A DNA stretch of 64,000 bases from CAWGHZ01 sp963775315 (GCA_963775315.1 CAVZIN010000009.1:62001-126000), one strand, 5' to 3'. Positions 36,317 through 45,527 are shown, counted from the stretch's first letter. Notes: a model not told the origin generated them from the letters alone. Made by a program: numbers and translations.

Positions 36317-38337
36317 GGATCGTCGCCGACCTTCCGCGCAAGGTGCGCGAGATCGAAAACGTCTGGATCGCGATGCCGGACGGGGTGCGGCTCGCCGCGC
36401 GCATCTGGCTGCCCGAGGACGCCGAGTCGGGCCCGGTGCCCGCCATCCTCGAATACATCCCCTATCGCAAGCGCGACCTGCTGCGCTCGCGCGACGAGCC
36501 GATCCACCGCTATTTCGCGGGGCACGGCTACGCCGCGATCCGGCTCGACATCCGCGGCACCGGCGAGTCAGAGGGCGTGCTGCGCGACGAATATCTGCCG
36601 CAGGAGCTCGACGACGCCGAGGCCGCCATCGCCTGGATCGCCGCGCAGCCCTGGTGCGACGGCGCGGTCGGGATGTTCGGCAAATCGTGGGGCGGGTTCA
36701 ACGGGCTGCAGGTCGCGGCGCGCAAACCGCCCGCCCTCAAGGCCATCGTGACGGTCGCCTCGACCGACGACCGCTACGCCGACGACGCGCACTACATGGG
36801 CGGCTGCCTGATCAACGAGAACCTTTCGTGGGGCTCCGCCTTCTTCAACCTGATGGCGCAGCCGCCGGACCCGGCTTTGGTCGGCGAGGCGTGGCGGGCG
36901 ATGTGGCGGGAGCGGCTGGAGGCGGCATACCCCGTCGCCGCCGAATGGATGCGCCATCCGGCGCGCGACGCCTACTGGAAGCACGGGTCGGTTTGCGAGG
37001 ATTTCGCCGCCATCGAATGCGCCGTCTATGCCGTGGGCGGCTGGGCCGATGCCTACACCAACGCGATCCCGCGCCTGCTCGCCGGGCTCTCCTGCCCGCG
37101 CAAGGGGCTGATCGGTCCGTGGGGCCACCAGTACCCGCAGGACGGCGTGCCCGGGCCGGCCATTGGCTTTCTGCAGGAGACCCTGCGCTGGTGGGATCGG
37201 TGGCTGAAGGGCATCGACAACGGCATCATGACCGAGCCGATGCTGCGCGCCTGGATGCAGGAGAGCCTCGTCCCCCGCCCCGACTACGACACGCGCCCCG
37301 GCCGCTGGGTGGCGGAGGAACACTGGCCGTCGCCCCGCATCGCGCCCCGGACGTACGCCTTCGGGCGAGGGCGGCTTGGCGACGCGGCCGAGGACGCGGC
37401 GCTTGGCATCGCCTCGCCGCCATCGACGGGGCTCGCCTCCGGCGCCTGGTGCGGCTTCGGCGCCAAGGGTGAGATGCCGACCGACCAGCGCATCGACGAC
37501 GGGCGGTCGCTGACCTTCGATTCCGACCCGCTGGCCGAGCCGATCGAAATCCTCGGCGCGCCGATCGTCGAGCTGGAACTCGCCGCCGACCGGCCGCAGG
37601 CGATGGTCGCGGTGCGGCTCTGCGAGCTGCACGCCGACGGCACGTCGGAGCGCGTGACCTACGGGCTCCTCAACCTTGCCCACCGCGGAGGGCACGAACG
37701 CCCGGAGCCGCTGGTGCCGGGCGCGCGCACGTGCGTGCGGGTCCAGCTCAACGATGCCGCGCACCGGTTCGCCGCCGGCCACCGCCTCAGGGTCGCGATC
37801 TCGACCGGCTACTGGCCCATCGCCTGGCCATCGCCCGAGCGCGCGACGCTCACGATCTTCACCGACGGCAGCCGGCTCGCCTTGCCAGCGCGTCCGCCGC
37901 GCGCGGAGGACGAGGGGCTCGCCCCCTTCGCCCCGCCGGAGGCCGCGCCCGGCCCGGCCGAGACGCGCGTCCGGCCGGCGCGCGTGCGTCGCGCGATCGA
38001 GCACGATCTTTCGACGCACGAGGTGGTGCACGCGTCCGGGTTGGTGGACGACGATCTCACGACCGGCAGCGTGACGCGGCTCGACGATATCGACCTCGAG
38101 ATCGGCCAGTCGATGCGGCGCCGCCTCCACATTCGCGACGACGACCCGCTCTCGGCCCGTGCCGAGCTGCGTAACCGCACCTCGTTCGCGCGCGACGGCT
38201 GGCATTGCGCGGTCGAGACGCGAACCGTGCTGACCGCGACCGCAGATGAATTCCTGCTGGAGGCCGAGCTGACCGCCCACGAAGGGCCGGAGCGCGTGTT
38301 TACCCGCACCTGGCGGGAAAAGATCGGCCGGAATTGA
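36313..38337 (+). CDS. CocE/NonD-family alpha/beta hydrolase (S15-like)
   Basis: A 674-aa hydrolase of the X-Pro dipeptidyl-peptidase/cocaine-esterase type. Seen: IPYRKRDLLRSRDEP and RLDIRGTGESEG (oxyanion region), nucleophile Ser125 in MFGKSWGGFNG, an Asp/His region with GLIGPWGHQYP, and a C-terminal jelly-roll domain (DRPQAMVAVRLCELHADG and later strands). No signal peptide, so cytoplasmic, unlike many secreted CocE proteins. It overlaps the hypothetical gene upstream by 4 bp and is followed 27 bp later by a toxin-antitoxin pair. Confidence 0.88.
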   Translation: MRIVADLPRKVREIENVWIAMPDGVRLAARIWLPEDAESGPVPAILEYIPYRKRDLLRSRDEPIHRYFAGHGYAAIRLDIRGTGESEGVLRDEYLPQELDDAEAAIAWIAAQPWCDGAVGMFGKSWGGFNGLQVAARKPPALKAIVTVASTDDRYADDAHYMGGCLINENLSWGSAFFNLMAQPPDPALVGEAWRAMWRERLEAAYPVAAEWMRHPARDAYWKHGSVCEDFAAIECAVYAVGGWADAYTNAIPRLLAGLSCPRKGLIGPWGHQYPQDGVPGPAIGFLQETLRWWDRWLKGIDNGIMTEPMLRAWMQESLVPRPDYDTRPGRWVAEEHWPSPRIAPRTYAFGRGRLGDAAEDAALGIASPPSTGLASGAWCGFGAKGEMPTDQRIDDGRSLTFDSDPLAEPIEILGAPIVELELAADRPQAMVAVRLCELHADGTSERVTYGLLNLAHRGGHERPEPLVPGARTCVRVQLNDAAHRFAAGHRLRVAISTGYWPIAWPSPERATLTIFTDGSRLALPARPPRAEDEGLAPFAPPEAAPGPAETRVRPARVRRAIEHDLSTHEVVHASGLVDDDLTTGSVTRLDDIDLEIGQSMRRRLHIRDDDPLSARAELRNRTSFARDGWHCAVETRTVLTATADEFLLEAELTAHEGPERVFTRTWREKIGRN

Positions 38338-38359
38338 CATATTGCAAAAAAGGCATAAT
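38334..38359 (+). promoter_or_regulatory. Possible promoter of the toxin-antitoxin pair
   Basis: TTGACA at 38334-38339, overlapping the hydrolase stop codon, then a CATAAT-like -10 at 38354-38359 in an A/T-rich patch unusual for this DNA. The 14-base spacer is short. Transcription from here would begin about at the toxin ATG (38365), implying a leaderless message. Tentative. Confidence 0.3.
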
Positions 38360-38364
38360 TAGGG

Positions 38365-38688
38365 ATGGCTTGGTCGGTCGAATTCCTGAACGAGGACGTC
38401 GCCAGCGAGTTGAAAGTTCTCCCGAGGGAGATGCGGTCGAGCTTCGAGCGCATCGTCCGGCTCGTTCGGACATTCGGGATCGAGCGCGTCCAGGAGCCGT
38501 ACATCAAGCATATCGAAGACCGCGTATGGGAAATGCGTCTCAAGGGGAAGGACGGAATCGCACGCGCCCTTTACGTCACGGCATTCCATCAGCGTGTGGT
38601 CGTCGTGCGTGTGTTCGTGAAGAAGACAGAGAGGACGCCGCGCCGCGAGATCGAGTTGGCGAAGCAGCGCGCAAAGGAGGTGAGGTGA
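38365..38688 (+). CDS. RelE/HigB-type toxin
   Basis: A 107-aa type II toxin of the RelE/HigB-like group (phage Gp49-like), expected to cut mRNA at the ribosome. Seen: WSVEFLNEDVASELKVLP at the start, then RIVRLVRTFGIERVQEPYIKHIEDRVWEMRLKGKDGIARALY, which is read here only as the typical pattern of basic residues before the last strands, and VVVRVFVKKTERTP. The stop overlaps the antitoxin start as GTGA. Toxin-first order is typical of higBA-like pairs. Confidence 0.88.
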   Translation: MAWSVEFLNEDVASELKVLPREMRSSFERIVRLVRTFGIERVQEPYIKHIEDRVWEMRLKGKDGIARALYVTAFHQRVVVVRVFVKKTERTPRREIELAKQRAKEVR

Positions 38689-38981
38689 AGAAGCACAAGA
38701 CGATCCCGGCCGAGCGCCTTTTCCGCGAGTGGCGGAAAGACCCGGAATACGTGAAAGCCTACGACGCCCTGGAGGAGGAGTTCGCCCTGGCGGCGGCGCT
38801 GATCGAGGCGCGGGCGAACGCCGACTTGACGCAGGAACAGCTCGCGAAGCGCATGAAGACCACCCAGGCGGTCATTGCCCGTCTCGAAAGCGGACGGGTG
38901 AAGCCGTCGACGCGGACGCTCGAACGTATCGCGGCCGCGACCGGCACGAAGCTTCGCATCCGGTTCGAACCGGCGCGGTAG
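38685..38981 (+). CDS. Xre-family antitoxin
   Basis: A 98-aa DNA-binding antitoxin that should bind the preceding toxin and repress the operon. Seen: an N-terminal toxin-binding-like region (ERLFREWRKDPEYVKAYDAL), then a lambda-repressor-type helix-turn-helix (LTQEQLAKRMKTTQAVIARLES and TRTLERIAAATG). The GTG start at 38685 has a near-perfect AAAGGAGGTGA at 38673-38683, inside the toxin gene; strong antitoxin translation is expected. Ends 3 bp before the convergent oligopeptidase stop. Confidence 0.9.
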   Translation: MKKHKTIPAERLFREWRKDPEYVKAYDALEEEFALAAALIEARANADLTQEQLAKRMKTTQAVIARLESGRVKPSTRTLERIAAATGTKLRIRFEPAR

Positions 38982-38984
38982 CTC

Positions 38985-41096
38985 CTAAGCCTTCCCCGCC
39001 ACCCAGAGGGCGAAGGCATAGACCAGCGCCACCTCGTCCAGCCGATCGAACCGGCCCGAGGCGCCGGCATGGCCGGCCTCCATGTTCGTCCGCAGCATCA
39101 CGTGGCGCGCGCCTGTCTTGGTGGCGCGCAGCCGGGCGATCCACTTCGCCGGCTCCCAATAGGTCACGCGCGGGTCGGTGAGACCCGCGGTCGCCAGCAC
39201 GTGCGGGTAATCCTGCGCGGTCACGTTGTCGTAGGGCGAGTAGGAGAGGATGTAGCGGAACGCGTCTTCGCTCTCGATCGGGTTGCCCCACTCCGACCAT
39301 TCAGGCGGGGTGAGCGGCAGGGTCGCGTCGCACATCGTGTTCAGCACGTCGACGAACGGCACCTCGGCGACGATGCCGCCGAACAGGTCGGGCCGCATGT
39401 TGGCGACGACGCCCATCAGCATGCCGCCGGCCGAGCCGCCCTGCGCGACGATCGCGCCCTTCCGCGTGTAGCCCTCGGCGATCAAATGCTCGGCGCAGGC
39501 GATGAAGTCCGTGAAGGTGTTCTTCTTGGTCATCAGCTTGCCGTCGAGGTACCAGCCGTACCCGAGATCGGTGCCGCCGCGGATATGGGCGACGGCGACG
39601 ACGAACCCGCGGTCGACGAGCGACAGCCGGTTCGCCGTGAACCACGCGCCCATCGCGAGCCCGTAGGAGCCGTAGCCGTACAGGAGCAGCGGCGCCGAGC
39701 CGTCGAGCCTCGTGTCCTTGGCGTGGAGCACGGACACCGGAACGCGCTTGCCGTCCCTGGCGGTCGCGAACACGCGGCGCGTCACGTAGTTTGCCGGGTC
39801 GTGGCCGGACGGGATTTCCTGCTCCTTCCGGAGCGTGCGCGCGCGCGTCTCCATGTCGTAGTCGTAGATGCGCTCCGGCGTCGTCATCGACGAGTAGGAG
39901 AAGCGGAGCGTCCGCGTGTCGAACTCGTAGCCGATATCGAGCCCCAGATGATACGCCTCCTCGTCGAAGGCGATCTCGTGCGAGGCGTTGTCGGAAAAGC
40001 GCGTGACCACGATGCGCGGCAGCCCCTCGACGCGGTCGAGCCGTGCCATGTGATCGCGGAACACCATCAGCGATCGGATCATCCGGCCGGGAACGTGCGG
40101 CACGACCTCGCGCCAGCCGGCGCGACCGGGTGCGGCGACCGGCGCCTCGACGATCTTGAAATCGACCGCCCCGTCGGCGTTGGTGCGGATCAGGAAGCGG
40201 TCGCCGCGATGGCTTACGTCGTAGAGGATGCCGGTCTCGCGCGGCGCCACCAGCACCGGAGGGACGTGCGGCGCCTCGGCGTCGACGAAGCGAACCTCCG
40301 ACGTCGAGGAATGGCCGTAGGCCTGGATCAGCACGTAGCGCCGGCTCTCGGTCAGCTCGATCGACAGGTAGAACGACGGGTCCGGGTCCTCGTAGACCAG
40401 CACGTCCGTCGCCGGGTCCTCGCCCACCGTGTGGCGGTAGACGCGATACGGCCGGTGATGCTCGTCGAGCGCGACGTAGAACAGCGTGCGCCCGTCCGAC
40501 GCCCACACCACGTCGCCCTGCAGGTTGGCGATGCGCTCGTCATGGTCCTCGCCGGTCGCGAGGTCGCGGAGGTGCACCGTGTAGAGCTCCGAGCCCTTGA
40601 GGTCGACGGTGTAGGCGAGCCGCGCATGGTCGCGGCTGTGCTCGCACGAGACGATCCGGTAGAACGGCTTGCCCTCGGCCTCGCGATTGCCGTCGAGGAG
40701 CACCTCCTCGGGCACGCCCGGCCGGTCGGCGCGGCGGCAATAGATCGGGTGCTGCTTCCCGGTGTCGTAACGCGTGTAATAGAGGTAGGGCCCGTCGCGG
40801 TCCGGGACGGTCGAATCGTCCTCCTTGATGCGCCGCTTCATCTCCTCGAACAGCTTCGCCCGCAGCCCCTCGACCGGCGCCAGAACCGCCGCGGTGTAGG
40901 CGTTCTCGGCATCGAGATGGGCACGGATATCGGGCGCGAGCAAAGACGGGTCGCGCATCACCTCCTGCCAGCGCGCGTCGCGCAGCCAGGCGTACTCGTC
41001 CACCAGGCACACGCCGTGGCGCATGGTCTCGACCGGCCGACGGTCCGCGGCGGGCGGCGCCGGGGACGCGCCAGGCTTCCGGACCAACTCGTCCAT
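38985..41096 (-). CDS. ptrB: Oligopeptidase B (S9A prolyl-oligopeptidase family)
   Basis: Cytoplasmic serine peptidase cutting short peptides after basic residues. Seen: N-terminal DEYAWLRDARWQEV, a seven-blade propeller region, and the C-terminal hydrolase domain with nucleophile Ser555 in GGSAGGML, Asp641 in LTDPRVTYWEP and His676 in EAGHAGASGR, the full triad. At 703 aa it has normal length. The fusion gene on the same strand ends 3 bp upstream, suggesting co-transcription. Confidence 0.93.
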   Translation of the reverse strand: MDELVRKPGASPAPPAADRRPVETMRHGVCLVDEYAWLRDARWQEVMRDPSLLAPDIRAHLDAENAYTAAVLAPVEGLRAKLFEEMKRRIKEDDSTVPDRDGPYLYYTRYDTGKQHPIYCRRADRPGVPEEVLLDGNREAEGKPFYRIVSCEHSRDHARLAYTVDLKGSELYTVHLRDLATGEDHDERIANLQGDVVWASDGRTLFYVALDEHHRPYRVYRHTVGEDPATDVLVYEDPDPSFYLSIELTESRRYVLIQAYGHSSTSEVRFVDAEAPHVPPVLVAPRETGILYDVSHRGDRFLIRTNADGAVDFKIVEAPVAAPGRAGWREVVPHVPGRMIRSLMVFRDHMARLDRVEGLPRIVVTRFSDNASHEIAFDEEAYHLGLDIGYEFDTRTLRFSYSSMTTPERIYDYDMETRARTLRKEQEIPSGHDPANYVTRRVFATARDGKRVPVSVLHAKDTRLDGSAPLLLYGYGSYGLAMGAWFTANRLSLVDRGFVVAVAHIRGGTDLGYGWYLDGKLMTKKNTFTDFIACAEHLIAEGYTRKGAIVAQGGSAGGMLMGVVANMRPDLFGGIVAEVPFVDVLNTMCDATLPLTPPEWSEWGNPIESEDAFRYILSYSPYDNVTAQDYPHVLATAGLTDPRVTYWEPAKWIARLRATKTGARHVMLRTNMEAGHAGASGRFDRLDEVALVYAFALWVAGKA

Positions 41097-41099
41097 GCG

Positions 41100-43004
41100 T
41101 CAGCTCTCCGTTCCGGTGCGCAGGGGCTCCGCCCGCGACCGCCCCAGCCCCTCGGACACAACGCGGGACTGGGCGGCCTCCAGGATCAGGCGCAGGAGGT
41201 CAGGATAGCCGTATCCGGCGAACCCCGCCATCATGGCGAGCTTGCCGTCCCAGCACCATGCGGGGTTGGGGTTCACCTCCAACAACTTGATTTCGCCCGC
41301 GGCATCGGCGCGGAAGTCGAACCTGGCATAATCGCGGCACTCCAACCGCTCGAACAGGATGCGGGCATAGTCGGCGAGGCGCCGACGCACGCTCTCGGTG
41401 ATCTCGGCCCGCTTGTACTTGATCTCGTTGAAATAGGGCGAGGTGGGGTCGAACTTGGATTCGAACGACAGGATGCGCGGCAACTCGGGATCGAGGTGCG
41501 AGTAGTCGACCTCGAGCGGCGGCAGCACGGTGAAGCCGAGGCCCGGATTGCCCACGAGCCCGACCGAGTATTCCGCGCCGGTCAGGTATTCCTGGATCAG
41601 CGCGTCGCGCCCCGGCACGGTTTTGCGCAATGTGTTGAGATAGGCGATCGCCTCCTCCGCGTCGTAGACGACCGAGCCGGTGGTGATGCCGACGCTGCCG
41701 TCGGCGCGGTTGGGCTTGATCAGCGCGGGGAACAGCGACGGGATCTCGCCGGCCTGCTGCGTCATGTCGAAATAGGTCTCGCGCGGCACCGGCACGCCGT
41801 GCGCCGAGGCGAGCGCGCGGACCAGCGACTTGTCGTAGCACATGCCGAGGCAGGTCGGCCCCGCGCCGGTGTAGGGAATCTCGAGCAGGTCGAGAAGCGC
41901 CGGCACCTCGAGTTCGCGCGTCGCGTCGTTCTTGTAGCCGTTGTCGCACATGTTGAAGACGAAGGCCGGCCGGTCGCGCGTCAGCGTCGCCAGCAAATTC
42001 GTATGGTCGTCGTGATAGGCGAAGCGGTAGGCGCCGAGCGTCGCGAGCGCCGCCTTCATCTTGTCGACCGCCTCGAAATCCTCGGGCGTGTAGCAATCGC
42101 CGATCTTGGTGGTGTCGGCGAGGCGCGGGTCGCCCAGGATCACGGTGACGTCGGGGAAGGGTGCGCGCAGCGGCGCCTCCGCCGCCTTGGCGCGCGGCGT
42201 TTCGGCCACCACGGCGAGACGCGGCGCGGTGGCGGCGCCGTCGCCGCGCCCCGGCTCCGCCACCACCCGGATCGCGCCGAACCCGGCTTCGCCCATCAGG
42301 GCGCGGATGCGCTCCGGCGTGTAGAGCACCAGCGCGTAAAACCGGTCAGCGACGATGCCGCGATCGCGGTGCAGCAGGATGTCGCGGCAGATCAGCCGGT
42401 CGCCTTCACCCGAGAGCGAGCGCTCGCGGCAGAGCACGTGCTCCTGGTCCAGCCAGCGCCACTCGCTCGGCACGAAATGCGCCTTCAGCCAGGCGCCGTC
42501 GGTGATCTCCAGCACCAGCCGCGCGCCCGGGCGCAGCACCCGCTTGGCGGCGTCGAGCACCGCGCGGGCATCCTCCGGGGCGAACAGGGAGAAGCGGTTC
42601 TCCGTCAGCGCGACCGTATCGTAGCGGCCGTCGCGCGGCAGAAGCTCGCGCGAGTCGCGCTCGAGGAAGCGGACGGAAAGGTGCGCGTCATGCGCCGCGC
42701 GGCGCGCCGTGCGGATCAAATGGCGCGACCGCTCGGCCCCGGTCACGCCCTTGAAGCCGCGCCGGGCGATGGCGAGGCAGAGTCCGGCCGCCCCGCACCC
42801 CAGGTCGAGGAAGCGGTCGTCTGCCTCCATCCCGGCGAGCGCCACGACCCGATCGGCCGCGGCCTCGGCCGAGGCCGCGTCGCCCGGGAAGTCCAGCGTG
42901 TCGAACAGCGCCTCGGCATTGTTCTGCGGGGGACGGTCAGGGCTCACGGAAGCGCCGTGGGGCCGCGTGCCCCGCCGGCGCCCGGCGACGTTCGGTTTGT
43001 GCAT
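41100..43004 (-). CDS. Methyltransferase-ATP-grasp ligase fusion protein
   Basis: A 634-aa two-domain protein. Residues about 45-270: SAM-dependent methyltransferase with FLDLGCGAAGLCLAIA (motif I, 65-80). Residues about 285-615: D-alanine-D-alanine-ligase-type ATP-grasp, with IPYTGAGPTCLGMCYDKSL (376-394), LIKPNRADGSVGI (428-440), QEYLTGAEYSV (471-481) and metal ligands in RFDFR (561-565) and LLEVNPNP (574-581). The ATG at 43004 has GGAAGG upstream; a GTG at 42947 is in frame. The frame stays open to 46472, but that part is antisense shadow. It would ligate an amino acid or peptide and methylate substrate or product; not standard Ddl. Confidence 0.85.
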   Translation of the reverse strand: MHKPNVAGRRRGTRPHGASVSPDRPPQNNAEALFDTLDFPGDAASAEAAADRVVALAGMEADDRFLDLGCGAAGLCLAIARRGFKGVTGAERSRHLIRTARRAAHDAHLSVRFLERDSRELLPRDGRYDTVALTENRFSLFAPEDARAVLDAAKRVLRPGARLVLEITDGAWLKAHFVPSEWRWLDQEHVLCRERSLSGEGDRLICRDILLHRDRGIVADRFYALVLYTPERIRALMGEAGFGAIRVVAEPGRGDGAATAPRLAVVAETPRAKAAEAPLRAPFPDVTVILGDPRLADTTKIGDCYTPEDFEAVDKMKAALATLGAYRFAYHDDHTNLLATLTRDRPAFVFNMCDNGYKNDATRELEVPALLDLLEIPYTGAGPTCLGMCYDKSLVRALASAHGVPVPRETYFDMTQQAGEIPSLFPALIKPNRADGSVGITTGSVVYDAEEAIAYLNTLRKTVPGRDALIQEYLTGAEYSVGLVGNPGLGFTVLPPLEVDYSHLDPELPRILSFESKFDPTSPYFNEIKYKRAEITESVRRRLADYARILFERLECRDYARFDFRADAAGEIKLLEVNPNPAWCWDGKLAMMAGFAGYGYPDLLRLILEAAQSRVVSEGLGRSRAEPLRTGTES

Positions 43005-43077
43005 GATCCGCCTTCCCGCGGGCCGCATCTGGCCGGCCCGGATGAACCGCGTTGGATATGTCCTGTCCCGCCCGGAC

Positions 43078-43106
43078 TTCAAGTGGCCGGCCGAGGATGG
43101 TATAGG
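43078..43106 (+). promoter_or_regulatory. Possible promoter of the CoxL-like gene
   Basis: TTCAAG at 43078-43083, 17-base spacer, TATAGG at 43101-43106, followed by a start region with GGGCGGGG before ATG 43137. It lies in the 132-bp divergent spacer between the fusion gene and the CoxL-like gene. Matches to consensus are partial. Confidence 0.3.
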
Positions 43107-43136
43107 GGCGCACGGCTGGCAAAAAGGGCGGGGCGC

Positions 43137-45461
43137 ATGGGCGAGTACGCGATCGGACAGGGGGTGACGCGGCGCGAGGACCCCCGGCTGCTGCGCGGCG
43201 AAGGGCGCTATCTCGACGACATGGCGTTCCCGCGCGAGTCGCACGCGGCAATCGTCCGCTCGCCCCACGCCCATGCCCGGATCCGCTCGATCGACACGCG
43301 CGCCGCCTCCCAGATGGCCGGCGTCCTCGCCGTATTGACGCCGGACGACTACCAGGCCGACGGGCTCGGCTCGATCCCGTGCGACCTGCCGCGCAAGCGG
43401 CGCGACGGAAGGCCGATGTACACGCCATACCGCCCGGCCCTGGCGCACGAAATCGTCCGCTATGTCGGCCAGCCGGTCGTCCTCGTGGTGGCCGAGACGC
43501 TGGCCGCCGCGCGCGACGCGGCCGAACGGGTGGAGGTCGATTACGAGCCGCTGGCCGCGGTGACCGACGCGCCCGATGCGCACGGCCCGGACGCCCCTTC
43601 CCTGTGGGAGGATTGCGCCGACAACGAGGCCATCTACCACCAGGCCGGCGACGCCAAGGCGACCGACGCGGCTTTCGCCAAGGCCGCCCACGTGGTGCAC
43701 CAGCAGATCCGCATCCCGCGCGTCGCCATGAACCCGATGGAGCCTCGCGGCGCGGTCGGCGTGTGGGATCCCGGCGAGGGGCGCTACACCCTCTATTGCG
43801 GGCTGCAGCGGCCCTTCCTGTTCCGCCGCAACATCGCCCAGCGCATCCTGAACATCGCGGAGACCGATCTGCGCCTCGTCACAGGCGACATCGGCGGCAG
43901 CTTCGGCCTGCGCGGCTCGGTCTATCCCGAGATGGTGCTGGTGGTCTGGGCGGCGCGGCGCGTCGGGCGGCCGGTGCGCTGGGTCGCCGACCGCACCGAA
44001 GGGTTCGTCGCCGACGACCATGCGCGCGACAACGTGACCGACGCGGAACTCGCGCTCGGGCCGGACGGCAAGTTCCTGGCGCTGCGCGTCAAGACCGACG
44101 CCAATCTCGGGGCCGTCGTCTCGTTCCGCGGCGCGGGCCCGCCCACCAGCAACATCGGCGGGCTCGCCGGCGTCTACACGTTCGAGGCGGCCCACGTCGC
44201 GGTTTCGGGCATGATGACCAACACCGTTCCAACCTCCCCCTATCGTGGCGCGGGAAGGCCGGAGGCGTCGCTGGTGGTCGAGCGCCTGGTGGACATCGCG
44301 GCCGACGAGCTGGGCATCGACGCGGTCGAGCTGCGACGGCGCAACATGATCCCGGCCGACGCCATGCCGTACAAGACGGCGCTGACCTTCCGCTACGACT
44401 CGGGCGCGTTCGAGCAGACCATGGACGTCGCGCTGCACCTCGCCGACTACAAGGGCTTTGCGGCCCGCAAGGCGGAGGCGGCGAAGCGCGGCCTGCTGCG
44501 GGGGATTGGCGTGTCGACCACCATCGAGGCGGCCGCCGGCGGCGAGGCGATGGAGACGGCGGAGATACGCTTCGACCCGTCCGGCACGGCGACGCTCGTG
44601 TGCGGGGCGGTTTCGCACGGCCAGGGGCACGAGACGACCTTCATCCAGGTGATGTGCGACCGGCTGGGCATCCCGCCCGACAAGGTGCGCTACATATACG
44701 GCGACACCGACAAGGTGGCGTTCGGCGTCGGCACCGGCGGCTCGCGCTCGGCCACCATGGCGGGCTCGGCCGTCCATCTCGCGTCCGGCAAGATCGAGGC
44801 CAAGGCGAAGAAGATCGCGGCGCACCTCCTGGAGGCGGCCGACGCAGACATCGAGCTTACGGACGGCACGTTCGTGGTCGCCGGCACCGACCGCAAGATC
44901 GCTTTCGTCGACGTCGCCCAGGCGGCATTCGAGCCGAGCCAGATACCGAAGGGGATGGAGCCCGGCCTCTACGAGACGGCGACTTTCACCAACAACGCGT
45001 CCAACTTCCCGAACGGCTGCCAGGTGTGCGAGGTCGAGATCGACCCCGACACCGGCGTCACGCGGATCGTGAAGTACGCGGTGGTCGACGACGTCGGGCG
45101 CGTTCTCAACCCGCTGCTGCTGGAAGGCCAGATCATCGGCGGCATCTGCCAGGGCGTCGGCGAGGCGCTGATGGAAGAGCTCGTCTACGACCGCGAAGGC
45201 CAGCTCGTCACCGGCTCGTTCATGGACTACGCCATGCCCCGGGCCGACGACATGTGCGATGTCGCGGCGGAGGAGAACTGCGTGCCGACCCCGACCAACC
45301 CCCTGGGCGTCAAGGGCGCCGGCGAGGGCGGCACGGTTGGCGCGCTGCCGTGCGTGATGAACGCGGTGGTCGACGCCCTGTCGCATCTCGGCGTGCGCCA
45401 TCTCGACCCGCCGGCGACGCCCGAGCGCGTCTGGCAGGCGATCCGTCAGGCGAAGAAGTAG
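43137..45461 (+). CDS. Xanthine dehydrogenase-family large (molybdopterin) subunit, isolated
   Basis: Mo-binding large subunit of the CoxL/xanthine oxidase family, 774 aa. Seen: GQGVTRREDPRLLRGEGRYL at the start, GDIGGSFGLRG, active-site loop PYRGAGRPEA (Tyr369; the form II type, not the AYXCSFR of true CO dehydrogenase), SHGQGHETTF, and the catalytic Glu730 in KGAGEGGT. No medium or 2Fe-2S subunit gene is adjacent, so it must pair with subunits encoded elsewhere. The frame remains open from 39069, but upstream of 43137 it is antisense shadow. Substrate unknown; probably an aldehyde or N-heterocycle (inference). Confidence 0.9.
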   Translation: MGEYAIGQGVTRREDPRLLRGEGRYLDDMAFPRESHAAIVRSPHAHARIRSIDTRAASQMAGVLAVLTPDDYQADGLGSIPCDLPRKRRDGRPMYTPYRPALAHEIVRYVGQPVVLVVAETLAAARDAAERVEVDYEPLAAVTDAPDAHGPDAPSLWEDCADNEAIYHQAGDAKATDAAFAKAAHVVHQQIRIPRVAMNPMEPRGAVGVWDPGEGRYTLYCGLQRPFLFRRNIAQRILNIAETDLRLVTGDIGGSFGLRGSVYPEMVLVVWAARRVGRPVRWVADRTEGFVADDHARDNVTDAELALGPDGKFLALRVKTDANLGAVVSFRGAGPPTSNIGGLAGVYTFEAAHVAVSGMMTNTVPTSPYRGAGRPEASLVVERLVDIAADELGIDAVELRRRNMIPADAMPYKTALTFRYDSGAFEQTMDVALHLADYKGFAARKAEAAKRGLLRGIGVSTTIEAAAGGEAMETAEIRFDPSGTATLVCGAVSHGQGHETTFIQVMCDRLGIPPDKVRYIYGDTDKVAFGVGTGGSRSATMAGSAVHLASGKIEAKAKKIAAHLLEAADADIELTDGTFVVAGTDRKIAFVDVAQAAFEPSQIPKGMEPGLYETATFTNNASNFPNGCQVCEVEIDPDTGVTRIVKYAVVDDVGRVLNPLLLEGQIIGGICQGVGEALMEELVYDREGQLVTGSFMDYAMPRADDMCDVAAEENCVPTPTNPLGVKGAGEGGTVGALPCVMNAVVDALSHLGVRHLDPPATPERVWQAIRQAKK

Positions 45462-45527
45462 CCGCGCGGGCAACCAAAGCGGCCAGCTCCGGCCACCGAC
45501 CCGTCGGGATCGTGCTATATCTCGGCG

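Noticed and set aside
38365..38981. Toxin-antitoxin pair as part of a mobile island
   Set aside because: No integrase, att site or direct repeat is visible, and flanking genes are ordinary metabolic genes.
39069..43136. Very long open frame continuing into the CoxL-like gene (would give over 2,100 aa)
   Set aside because: The upstream 1,356 codons lie opposite oligopeptidase B and the fusion gene, whose proteins have full catalytic motifs. It is a GC-rich shadow; the real start is ATG 43137.
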